Shown here: positions 37,791 through 45,541 of the stretch, one piece after another
How positions within the stretch are numbered: the stretch's first letter is position 1
Layout: each line of letters begins with the position of its first letter
Made by a program: the position numbers and the translations under genes
Notes under the pieces: generated by a model
The model's input: the letters and a program-made list of their open reading frames with translations, nothing else
What the model was told of the DNA's origin: nothing
Databases searched by the model: none
Assembly (NCBI RefSeq): GCF_003989825.1
Contig: NZ_RZHE01000015.1
Span: 62,001-126,000, forward strand
Reading direction: 5' to 3'
DNA: 64,000 bases
Source of the DNA: Vreelandella populi
GTDB lineage: Bacteria > Pseudomonadota > Gammaproteobacteria > Pseudomonadales > Halomonadaceae

Positions 37791-37915
37791 ACAGCGCCAG
37801 CCATCTACACTGTTTATCAGGCGTTTTACGCAGCGTTTCAGACACGGATTGACACAAGGGCGCTAGGCAGCGCTTTAACGACAACGTTTATTCTCAACCA
37901 AGGAAGATCCTACAC

Positions 37916-38326
37916 ATGCAGTATTTACAAGGCCTCCCCCACTTCTTAGGCTATCTGATTGGCGCGCTGGTGCTCCTGATCGCGTTCATGTACTGCTATA
38001 GCCGCATTACGCCCCACAATGAGTGGACGCTGATTCGTGAAGGTAATGTCGCGGCCGCCACCGCCTATGCCGGTTCGATTCTGGGTTTCACCCTGCCGCT
38101 TTACAGCGCCATGGCTAATTCGGTGAGTTTTATCGACTTTATCCTATGGGGCATCATCGCGTTCGGCGTTCAGCTAGGCGCCTTTTTCGGTCTGAAAATG
38201 GTGCTGAAAAACCAAGGTGAAAGCCTGTCACTGCATATTACCGAAGGCCATGTGGCGTACGGCATTCTGGTCGGTAGCGTATCCATCGCGGTCGGCCTGA
38301 TTAACGCAGCCAGCATGACGTGGTAA
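37916..38326 (+). CDS. yjfL: DUF350 membrane protein (YjfL)
   Basis: A 136-residue inner-membrane protein with four hydrophobic segments in two similar halves, matching the DUF350 duplication (NVAAATAYAGSILGFTLPLY in the first; EGHVAYGILVGSVSIAVGL in the second). AAGGAAG precedes the ATG. A membrane partner for the YjfJ coat is the likely role (inference). Confidence 0.88.
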   Translation: MQYLQGLPHFLGYLIGALVLLIAFMYCYSRITPHNEWTLIREGNVAAATAYAGSILGFTLPLYSAMANSVSFIDFILWGIIAFGVQLGAFFGLKMVLKNQGESLSLHITEGHVAYGILVGSVSIAVGLINAASMTW

Positions 38327-38337
38327 GGAGTTCATCA

Positions 38338-38952
38338 ATGGCAAATCACGATCAGACCCCCCACCTCCCCCGCCGCAAGCGTAGCGCTCGCCTGTCATTA
38401 GCGATGATGGGGGCTAGCGCCTTCGGTCTTACCGCCTGTGGCCAGCCGGAACAAACTACTGATGTGAGCTTCGACAGCCCGCGCAGCTATCAGAGCGTGG
38501 ATGAGTGTGTGGCAGCAGATGTGTATACCCAGAGCGCGTGCGAAGAGGCCTACGAAGCGTCGGTTAAAGAAGTACCGCGCTTTAATACCCTTGAAGCTTG
38601 TGAAGCCGAACACGGTGAAGGGGCCTGCGTTGCACCGACCGAGGAGCAATCTCAGGCGGCGACAGGTAGCAGCAGCGGCAGTTGGTTCATGCCTGCGATG
38701 ATGGGCTATATGGTGGGCAACATGATGTCGCGTTCAAGCAGCGGTGCCGCTAGCCGTGGCGTCTACCAAGAGCCGGTGTATCGCAACCGTCAGAACCAAG
38801 GCAACTGGAATACGGCGACCAACCAGGCCAGCCAGCGTGTCAATCAGCGTCAACAGACCATGCGCACCTCGGCGATGCAGAACCGTCAGGCGGCCACGCA
38901 GCGCAGCGGCTTCGGTTCACGCTCCTCTGCCCGCGGTGGCTGGGGTTCTTGA
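38338..38952 (+). CDS. yjfM: DUF1190 lipoprotein (YjfM/YgiB-like)
   Basis: A 204-residue protein with a basic N-terminus, a short hydrophobic stretch and a lipobox (LTAC, Cys at about 34). It is then Gln/Ser-rich with three Cys pairs (VDECVAADVYTQSACEEAY). The end is Arg/Gly/Ser-rich and disordered. AAGGAG precedes the ATG at 38338. In E. coli, YgiB/YjfM neighbours the ATP-grasp partner YgiC/YjfC; the same holds here. Confidence 0.85.
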   Translation: MANHDQTPHLPRRKRSARLSLAMMGASAFGLTACGQPEQTTDVSFDSPRSYQSVDECVAADVYTQSACEEAYEASVKEVPRFNTLEACEAEHGEGACVAPTEEQSQAATGSSSGSWFMPAMMGYMVGNMMSRSSSGAASRGVYQEPVYRNRQNQGNWNTATNQASQRVNQRQQTMRTSAMQNRQAATQRSGFGSRSSARGGWGS

Positions 38953-38970
38953 TCAGCACTGGATACCTGA

Positions 38971-40137
38971 ATGCTTAGAATCGACGTCGCCGAGCGCCCC
39001 AACTGGAAAACCCTGGCTCACGAGCTAGGGTTTCATTTTCATACCATTGAAGGCGAGCCTTACTGGAAGGAAAGTGCTTACTATCAGTTTACGCTTGAAC
39101 AGGTAGAGCGGGATATCGAAGCGCCCACCGAAGAGCTTCATGAAATGTGCATGGAGCTTGTCGACCGGGTCTGCCACTCCAATGCATTGATGCAACGCCT
39201 GGCCCTGCCCGAGTTCATGTGGGACACCATTCATGACTCGTGGGTGTCCGGCCAGCCGCACCTTTACGGGCGCATGGATTTTGCCTATTCAGGCCAGGGC
39301 CATGCCAAGCTGCTTGAGCTTAACTACGATACGCCTACCTCACTGTATGAAGCGGGCTTCTTTCAGTGGGTATGGCTTGAGCAGGCAATTGAGCAGGGCA
39401 TCATCCCGCGCCGTGCCGATCAATATAATTCCATCCAAGAGCGTCTGATCAACGCAATGGCGCATATCGATGACCGCCTCGATGGCGCCGCGCTCTATTT
39501 CTCCTGCATCAAAAATAACCTGGAGGAGCGGGCCACCGTTCACTATCTGCAGGATGTGGCCGTTCAGTCCGGTTTGAAAGCGCCGTTTATCTATATGGAA
39601 GATATCGGCTGCCGTGCGGATAGCGACTATTTTGTCGACCTGGATAATCAGCCGATCAAGGCGCTGTTTAAACTCTACCCCTGGGAGGAGCTTGCCGACG
39701 ATGGCTTTGGCGAACATATCCCTCAGTTGAATACCCACTGGTTCGAGCCACCGTGGAAAGCCATTCTCTCTAACAAGGGCATTCTGCCGCTGCTCTGGGA
39801 GCACTTTAAAGGCCATCCCAATCTTTTGCCCGCCCACTTTGAAGAGCGCAATCCTGAGCCGCTTTCCCCAGGCTGGGTACGCAAGCCGTTCTTTTCGCGC
39901 GAAGGCAGCAACATCGAGCTGTTAACGCCAGACGGTCAGCGCGAGGCGGTAGACGGCCCCTATACCGATAGCCCATGGATTCGTCAGGCCTATCAGCCCA
40001 TGCCACGCTTTGGCGAGCATCATGCCCTGATTGGCAGCTGGGTAGTGGGTGATCGTGCGTGCGGCATAGGCGTGCGCGAGGACGTAGGACGGATTACCAA
40101 GGACTCCTCCTGCTTTGTACCACACGCCATTGTCTAA
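38971..40137 (+). CDS. yjfC: Glutathionylspermidine synthase-family ATP-grasp ligase (YjfC/YgiC)
   Basis: A 388-residue ATP-grasp enzyme. It shows GRMDFAYSGQGHAKLLELNY and DTPTSLYEAGFFQW near residues 93-128, YMEDIGCRADSDYFVDLD in the centre, and the C-terminal KPFFSREGSNIEL with metal/ATP ligands. It lacks the amidase half of bifunctional GspSA. The natural substrate of YjfC/YgiC proteins is unsettled; amide ligation of a peptide or polyamine is the family chemistry. Last gene of the operon. Confidence 0.9.
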   Translation: MLRIDVAERPNWKTLAHELGFHFHTIEGEPYWKESAYYQFTLEQVERDIEAPTEELHEMCMELVDRVCHSNALMQRLALPEFMWDTIHDSWVSGQPHLYGRMDFAYSGQGHAKLLELNYDTPTSLYEAGFFQWVWLEQAIEQGIIPRRADQYNSIQERLINAMAHIDDRLDGAALYFSCIKNNLEERATVHYLQDVAVQSGLKAPFIYMEDIGCRADSDYFVDLDNQPIKALFKLYPWEELADDGFGEHIPQLNTHWFEPPWKAILSNKGILPLLWEHFKGHPNLLPAHFEERNPEPLSPGWVRKPFFSREGSNIELLTPDGQREAVDGPYTDSPWIRQAYQPMPRFGEHHALIGSWVVGDRACGIGVREDVGRITKDSSCFVPHAIV

Positions 40138-40147
40138 CGGTCAGGAG

Positions 40148-40174
40148 AACGCGGCAGGTGGCTTATGCCGCGTT
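40148..40174. terminator. 9-bp stem hairpin between convergent genes
   Basis: AACGCGGCA and TGCCGCGTT pair around a 9-base loop, just after yjfC and overlapping the end of the convergent minus gene. There is no T-run; position suggests a shared transcription end. Confidence 0.4.
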
Positions 40175-41095
40175 GGCACTCTCGGCGACAAACTGCCCCG
40201 GACGTTCAAACAGCTGCTGCATGAAAATGCCACGCGTGACGTCTGGCTCATGGGCCGTTGTGAAGTGGCGCGCGCCTACCCAATGAAGAGGCGCCCCAAG
40301 TGATGTCTCCTCAGGTACGCCATTAGCGGTTAGCTGAAGCAGCACATCGTCGCTTTCGGTTGGGTGCCAGTGTGTTAACAGCTCAAAAGGTGCCTCTTGA
40401 GAGGTTCGCATTGCCAGAATACCAGTGCTGGGCTGCCCATAAAGCTCGATTATCTGGGCGACGCCGTTAGCCAGCAACGTTTGATACGTCTGTTTATCCA
40501 GCGGGGTCGTCGTGACGGCGGTAATATTGGCGGGTAACGATGGCAATCGCTCGGCCAGTTGGCCCCAGCGATCACTGCTGGTCACCACGATATCGCCCGC
40601 ATTAAGTTTCCAAAGCGCATTGGCATGGTCAAACAACGAACGCGTTTTAAAACCTGCTTCCTGGGGCAGTAGCGCGCCCAGCATAAACCCGGATACGGTT
40701 TGAAGCGGCAGCCAGCTTACCAGCGTACGGTTGGTCATTAGCGGCGTGTCAAATAGCCCCTTGAGTGCCGAAACCTCTTGAGCCAGCGTCTCGGCGCGGT
40801 GCCTATACGAGCGCTGCAGCTGATGATTAAAAGCCCCTGAAGAGATCGTATCGAACACGTTGAGGTGACGAATGCAGGCCGCTTCACTCAACGCCTTGGC
40901 CCACTCCTCCAGCGTAATGGAGGCATCGGTCAAAAGCGCGCCGTCGGCTAAGCCAAAAAAGTGCTGAACGGCTTGGCTAAGGCCGCTACGCTCGGGTGTA
41001 CCTGCCGAGGGCAGCATATCGGTATGGGCTGGACAATGGTGCGATGCAATATCACGCAGCACATTTAATAACGCAGTGGGGGTAAGAGATAACAT
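40163..41095 (-). CDS. Degenerate, short adenylation-domain (ANL)-like protein
   Basis: A 310-residue protein resembling the N-terminal part of AMP-dependent acyl-CoA synthetases. Where the ATP P-loop should be, it has FDTISSGAFNHQLQRS (about 81-96), without the TSGSTGxPK signature. It then has LPLQTVSGFMLGALLPQ, which matches the substrate-cleft region, and LYGQPSTGILAMR in place of YGxTE. It stops before the C-terminal Lys domain. It is probably not a normal ligase: either a repurposed binding protein or a decaying gene, though the frame is intact. No partner genes. Confidence 0.55.
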   Translation of the reverse strand: MLSLTPTALLNVLRDIASHHCPAHTDMLPSAGTPERSGLSQAVQHFFGLADGALLTDASITLEEWAKALSEAACIRHLNVFDTISSGAFNHQLQRSYRHRAETLAQEVSALKGLFDTPLMTNRTLVSWLPLQTVSGFMLGALLPQEAGFKTRSLFDHANALWKLNAGDIVVTSSDRWGQLAERLPSLPANITAVTTTPLDKQTYQTLLANGVAQIIELYGQPSTGILAMRTSQEAPFELLTHWHPTESDDVLLQLTANGVPEETSLGAPLHWVGARHFTTAHEPDVTRGIFMQQLFERPGQFVAESANAA

Positions 41096-41615
41096 GCTGC
41101 ATCCTCAGCAAAAGATCGTCAGTTCCGTTGGCGCTGAGGTTACGTTCTTGTACCAGTTTTGTCAAAAAAATAACGACAAACATAAAATTTAAGAATAAAA
41201 AATATTTTTTTATTTTTCATGATCTTATATCAATTACTCATGAAAAAATAAAAATAGCCACTCTATAATTAACCAACGTTAAATTTAGAGTCTGTATAAA
41301 GAATTTAATAAAACTTCAGCTGCTGTTAATACAAACATTAGCTAGCATTTATGAAATCATTGTTACGCTAGCCCAACGCGAATATTGACCGCGCCGGCTT
41401 CAACAGAAAGTGCACATTAAGCTTCAGGATAGCGTGTGCGATATCCCCATAGCCTACTTAAGGCGCCCTCAAGGCGCCGTTTGTAGTCTATTAGCAGAAG
41501 AATGGTGCCCAAACGGCTGCCTTAACTGTGGTGTTATTTATGCCGAGGGAATATTGCCCCCGTATGGGGTTGCCTTTAAGCAACAGTCGCTGCTGCTTTT
41601 ACTTGATGCCCGCCT
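41096..41615. other. AT-rich intergenic region without a confident gene
   Basis: About 520 bp. The part 41150-41380 is strikingly AT-rich with A- and T-tracts, unlike either flank. It probably contains the promoter of the minus-strand adenylation-like gene. A 69-codon frame at 41410-41619 spans the region near moeA but has no ribosome site or recognisable product. Confidence 0.5.
41462..41478 (-). terminator. Hairpin downstream of moeA
   Basis: GGCGCC-CTCAA-GGCGCC, about 140 bp past the moeA stop on the minus strand. There is no strong T-run; a weak terminator at best. Confidence 0.3.
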
Positions 41616-42821
41616 TTAGCCCGCAAGCCATAAGCAGTTGATAACATCGCCCTGCACTACCTGATGGTGAGGCGGAATCACCGCCAGCGCATCAGCTTTG
41701 ATACACGAGGAGAGCACGGCGGAGTTCTGGTCGGCAAAAGCGCTCGCGGTAATACCCTTGGGCGTGAATTCAAGCGCCACGCGCATATAATGCTGGCGCG
41801 GCCCGGTCGAGGTGGCAAAATCCGCTGTAACCGAAAGCGCCGGCAGCTCTACAAGCGTCGGGCAGCCTAGCAGCACGCCCATCAGCGGGCGCAGGAACAG
41901 CCAGGCGCCCACAAACCCGGATACAGGATTCCCCGGCAGGCCGACAAAACGCGCCTGACTGCCATCGGCACGCGGCAGCCGGCCAAGTGCCAGGGGTTTG
42001 CCGGGGCGGATGGCGAGTTTCCACATATCCAGCTGACCAAGCGCTTCGAGCGCTGCCTTGACGTGATCCTCTTCCCCTACGCTGACACCGCCTGTACTGA
42101 CGACCACATCCGCCTCGTTGGCCGCCTGTTCAAGCAGCGCCCGAGTCTGGTTGGCGTCATCCGGCACGCTGATCAGGCGAACCACCTCGGCACCGAAGTT
42201 CTCCAGCAGCCGCTTGAGCATCGGGCGGTTGGAGTTGTAGAGCTGGCCCGGCTTTAACGGTGTGCCCGGTTCGATGATTTCATCGCCGGTGGAAAGCAAC
42301 GCGACGCGTGGCCGGCGGCGCACACTGACCTGGGTAACCCCTTGCCCGGCCAGATGGCCAAGGGCGGCGGCCTCCAGGCGCTCGCCTGCCGCCAGCAGCC
42401 GCTCCCCCTTGCGCACATCGCGCCCCATCAGGCGAATATTGTCCCCCTCAGGAATATCCTCGGGCAGGTGCGCCGTGTCGCCCTCAAGGGTTACCCGTTC
42501 CTGCATCACCACGCAGTCAGCCCCCGGGGGAATCTCCCCGCCGGTAAAGATGCGTGCACAGGTGCCTGCCTCAAGAGGCCGCGCGGGGCTGCCGGCGGCA
42601 ATCCGCTGGCTGACCGGCAGGCGCTTGCCCGCATCAAAAGCTCTCAGGGCGTAGCCGTCCATGGCGCTGTTATCGAACGGCGGCACGTTGAGGGTGGCCA
42701 GCACGTCTTCGGCCAGCACCCGCCCCGCCGCGTCTTCCAGGGGTACTCGCTCAGCCTCGAGCGGGCCTACGTTTTGCAGGAGCGCCTCGAGCGCGGTTTC
42801 GATCGGCTGTAGCTCAGCCAT
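41616..42821 (-). CDS. moeA: Molybdopterin molybdenumtransferase MoeA (copy 1)
   Basis: A 401-residue enzyme that inserts molybdate into adenylated molybdopterin. It shows the canonical PPFDNSAMDGYAL motif near residue 48, GEIPPGADCVVMQE, the MPT-binding STGGVSVGEEDHVK (about 244) and [13 protein letters not shown]. The start overlaps the moaB stop by 8 bp. With moaB it forms the downstream end of the minus-strand fdh/Mo region. A second moeA lies at 53902-55149. Confidence 0.95.
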   Translation of the reverse strand: MAELQPIETALEALLQNVGPLEAERVPLEDAAGRVLAEDVLATLNVPPFDNSAMDGYALRAFDAGKRLPVSQRIAAGSPARPLEAGTCARIFTGGEIPPGADCVVMQERVTLEGDTAHLPEDIPEGDNIRLMGRDVRKGERLLAAGERLEAAALGHLAGQGVTQVSVRRRPRVALLSTGDEIIEPGTPLKPGQLYNSNRPMLKRLLENFGAEVVRLISVPDDANQTRALLEQAANEADVVVSTGGVSVGEEDHVKAALEALGQLDMWKLAIRPGKPLALGRLPRADGSQARFVGLPGNPVSGFVGAWLFLRPLMGVLLGCPTLVELPALSVTADFATSTGPRQHYMRVALEFTPKGITASAFADQNSAVLSSCIKADALAVIPPHHQVVQGDVINCLWLAG

Positions 42822-43332
42822 GCTGACCTCGTCCGGGAATCACCAGGTTGGCGAAGTTGCACGGCTTATGACGGCTATCCAGCTGCTCGGCCAGAATGCC
42901 GTCCCAGCCGGTGCGGCAGGCGCCGGTGGAACCCGGCAGGCAGAACACTACCGTGGCGTTGGCAAGCCCACCCAGGCAGCGGCTTTGAATGGTGGAACTG
43001 CCGATCTCATCGCCGCTCAGGCGGCGAAAGTGTTCGCCAAACCCTTCGATGTGCTTGTCCAGCAGTACAGACACCGCTTCCGGAGTGGAGTCTCGCCCGG
43101 TAAAGCCGGTACCGCCGGTGGTAATTACCACCTGCACGGCCGGGTCGGCGATCCAGCCAGCCACCACCGCGCGGATACGATACACATCGTCGGGCACAAT
43201 ACGTTTTTCAGCCAACTGGTGACCAGCATCGGTCAGCCGCTCGACGAGGGTTTGCCCGCTGCGATCGGTCTCTTCGGTGCGGGTATCCGAGATGGTGAGA
43301 ACCGCTATGTTCAAAGGCTCCATGGATTCCAT
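42814..43332 (-). CDS. moaB: MoaB/Mog-family molybdenum cofactor protein
   Basis: A 172-residue molybdopterin adenylyltransferase-like protein with AVLTISDTRTEETDRSG at the start, ITTGGTGFTGRDSTPEA (about 80) and FCLPGSTGACRTGW (about 127). The ATG at 43332 has AGGAG seven bases upstream; the longer open frame lies inside the preceding gene. It overlaps moeA, which acts next. Confidence 0.93.
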   Translation of the reverse strand: MESMEPLNIAVLTISDTRTEETDRSGQTLVERLTDAGHQLAEKRIVPDDVYRIRAVVAGWIADPAVQVVITTGGTGFTGRDSTPEAVSVLLDKHIEGFGEHFRRLSGDEIGSSTIQSRCLGGLANATVVFCLPGSTGACRTGWDGILAEQLDSRHKPCNFANLVIPGRGQHG

Positions 43333-43336
43333 GCGC

Positions 43337-43663
43337 CTACTCCTGGTTCTGTTTCTTGGCCTGGCGCGCCTCGAGGGCGGCCAGCTGTTCTGGGGTCGCC
43401 TTTGCCTGGTGGTTCGCTTTCCATTCGCTATAGGGCATGCCGTAGACGTACTCGCGGGCGGCCTCCAACTCCAGCGAGTCACCGCGCTCTTCAGCGGCAC
43501 TGACCATCCATTTGGAAAGGCAGTTACGGCAGAAGTCCGCCAGAATCATCAGGTCGATGTTCTGCACGTCCTTGTTGTCGTCCAGATGGCGCAGCAGACG
43601 ACGAAAGGCGGCGGCTTCAAGCTCGGTACGGGTGGTCTGATCCAATTCGTTAAATGCTGACAT
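43337..43663 (-). CDS. DUF1244 family protein
   Basis: A 108-residue soluble protein with the DUF1244 core FRRLLRHLDDNKDVQNIDLM followed by ILADFCRNCLSKWM (CxxC). The ATG at 43663 is preferred over an upstream in-frame start. The function is unknown; the CxxC could bind metal. It lies 4 bp before moaB, so it is co-transcribed. Confidence 0.88.
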   Translation of the reverse strand: MSAFNELDQTTRTELEAAAFRRLLRHLDDNKDVQNIDLMILADFCRNCLSKWMVSAAEERGDSLELEAAREYVYGMPYSEWKANHQAKATPEQLAALEARQAKKQNQE

Positions 43664-43703
43664 TGGCGTTGCTCTCATAAAAATTGATGTAGGACCAGCA
43701 TAA

Positions 43704-43730
43704 CAAAAGACACCGCCAAATGGCGGTGTC
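43704..43730 (-). terminator. Rho-independent terminator of the fdh operon
   Basis: On the minus strand GACACCGCC and GGCGGTGTC form a perfect stem (9-10 bp), followed by TTTT. It lies 21 bp past the fdhC stop and before the DUF1244 gene, separating the two minus-strand units. Confidence 0.85.
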
Positions 43731-43750
43731 TCGGGTGCTGCGGGTGCTTC

Positions 43751-44851
43751 TCAGCTGGTTCGCGTGGCCGATGGCCCGGCGCTTGTGCCAGATGACTTGC
43801 GCGCGGCAACCTCTTCCTCAGGGATTGTCTGATCCTTGACCTCTTCGTACCACAGATTGTGGTGCTCCTTGGCCCATGTTTCATCGACGTAGCCGGTGGT
43901 CATGGCTTCCAATGCACCTTCAGTGCCCAGCGTACCGATATAGATATGCCCCAGAGAAATCGCGGTGATACCCAGTGCGCCGACGGCATGGATGACGTTG
44001 GCCCACTGCATGGTGTCGCGGCTTTGGTCAAAGTTGGGGAAATCGAGCACGAAGCCGCTGGCCACGACTAGCAAGCCTACGCTTGCCAGTATCCAGTACC
44101 AGGCTTTCTCGCCACCGTTGGCAAAGCCTGCATCCACGTGCTTCTTGCCAATCATGCCGCCGCCTTTCTTGATCCACTCCCAGTCGTGCCACTTGGGAAT
44201 ATTCTCCTTGATCAGACTTACCAGCATGATCACCAGCAGCACGCCAAAGATGGGCCCCATGTAATTGTGCAAAAGCTTCGAGGCAGCAATCATCCATGCC
44301 CAGACGGCGTCGCCAAACAGGGTGCGGAACACGAATTTGCCGAACAGCAGATTCAGACCTGTCAGCGCCAGCGCCAGAAACAGCGTGGCCACGGTCCAGT
44401 GAAGCGCGCGCATCATCAGCGACCAGCGCAGTATCAAGCGCCCCGTGCGCGGCGCTTCAAGATCCTTGCGCCCTACAATCAGGTAAAATAGCGTAATCAG
44501 CGCGGCGGTGGCACCTATCGCGATCAGGCCAAACGGGGAGACCCAACGGTTTCGGATGTGCCGCCAGGTTTCACCGCTTGAATTGATCAGGTTGTAGTTG
44601 CTGTCGTGACGCGAATCACGGTAGTTGGGGCCGGTTTCGCCACTGCGCACTTGCCGCCACTGATCGGCGGTAATACCCGGCGCGGCGGTAGTCATTTCGC
44701 GGTCAGGGTCTGCCTGGGCCACGGCTACCTGGGCGAAGGCCAAGCTAAGCGCCAGCACAAGTGCCACCGCGATAAACCGCCAGATGCCAAGGGCAAGCCC
44801 CTTACCTGAGCGCGGCACCGCTGCGGGCGCCTGTGCAGTCAACAGGTTCAT
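43751..44851 (-). CDS. fdhC: Formate dehydrogenase cytochrome b556 (gamma) subunit
   Basis: A 366-residue inner-membrane subunit that takes electrons from the iron-sulfur subunit to quinone. A first hydrophobic segment near 25-45 is followed by a periplasmic stretch, then four segments of the FdnI/FdoI type with heme-ligand His (RALHWTVATLFLAL; HAVGALGITAISLGHIYIG). The extra N-terminal extension before the core is typical of this non-enterobacterial type. AAGGAGG precedes the ATG. Confidence 0.92.
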   Translation of the reverse strand: MNLLTAQAPAAVPRSGKGLALGIWRFIAVALVLALSLAFAQVAVAQADPDREMTTAAPGITADQWRQVRSGETGPNYRDSRHDSNYNLINSSGETWRHIRNRWVSPFGLIAIGATAALITLFYLIVGRKDLEAPRTGRLILRWSLMMRALHWTVATLFLALALTGLNLLFGKFVFRTLFGDAVWAWMIAASKLLHNYMGPIFGVLLVIMLVSLIKENIPKWHDWEWIKKGGGMIGKKHVDAGFANGGEKAWYWILASVGLLVVASGFVLDFPNFDQSRDTMQWANVIHAVGALGITAISLGHIYIGTLGTEGALEAMTTGYVDETWAKEHHNLWYEEVKDQTIPEEEVAARKSSGTSAGPSATRTS

Positions 44852-44862
44852 GACACGCCTCC

Positions 44863-45477
44863 TTACCCTTTCTGGGCAGCATCGTAGGCTAGGTTGTCAG
44901 TACTGGCCTGCGGATTGTTGGACCAGGCGCCATCTTTATGACCGCGCTGAACGACCCGCTGGCGGAAGATGTCGGCCACGTCCTGGGCATCACCGGCCAG
45001 CAGCGCCTTGGTGGAGCACATCTCGGCGCAGAGCGGCAGTTTGCCTTCAGCAATCCGGTTGGCGCCGTATTTTTCGTACTCTTCTTCCTTGCTTTCAGCG
45101 GGGCCGCCGGCGCAGAAGGTGCATTTGTCCATCTTGCCGCGTTCGCCAAAGGCGCTGGTCTGCGGGAACTGCGGCGCGCCGAAGGGGCAGGCGTAAAGGC
45201 AGTAGCCGCAGCCGATGCACAGGTCTTTATCGTGCAGCACGATCCCATCATCGGTCTTGTGGAAGCAGTCGGTCGGGCAGACCGCCATGCAAGGCGCGTC
45301 ATCGCAGTGCATGCAGGCGACCGAGATCGACATTTCGCTGGCTTCGCCGTCGTTCAGGGTGACGACCCGGCGCCGCTGAATGCCCCAAGGCACTTCGTTG
45401 GCGTTCTTACAGGCGGTGACGCAGCCGTTGCACTCGATGCAGCGCTCGGCGTCACACATAAATTTCATTTGAGCCAT
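44863..45477 (-). CDS. fdhB: Formate dehydrogenase iron-sulfur (beta) subunit
   Basis: A 204-residue ferredoxin-like subunit with four [4Fe-4S] motifs: CIECNGCVTACKNANEVPWG, CMHCDDAPCMAVCPTDCF, CIGCGYCLYACPFGAPQF and CTFCAGG with a later CAEMCSTKAL. No signal peptide of its own; it would be exported bound to FdhA. GAGGAG precedes the ATG. It lies between fdhA and fdhC. Confidence 0.95.
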   Translation of the reverse strand: MAQMKFMCDAERCIECNGCVTACKNANEVPWGIQRRRVVTLNDGEASEMSISVACMHCDDAPCMAVCPTDCFHKTDDGIVLHDKDLCIGCGYCLYACPFGAPQFPQTSAFGERGKMDKCTFCAGGPAESKEEEYEKYGANRIAEGKLPLCAEMCSTKALLAGDAQDVADIFRQRVVQRGHKDGAWSNNPQASTDNLAYDAAQKG

Positions 45478-45541
45478 GGTGTTCTCCTCTTGCCAGGGCG
45501 GGTTGCTACCCGCCCTGGCTTAATATCTGGTAGACCGGGAC

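Noticed and set aside
41410..41619. 69-codon plus-strand frame
   Set aside because: No ribosome site, no recognisable domain, it spans a hairpin, and it runs into the moeA 3' end.
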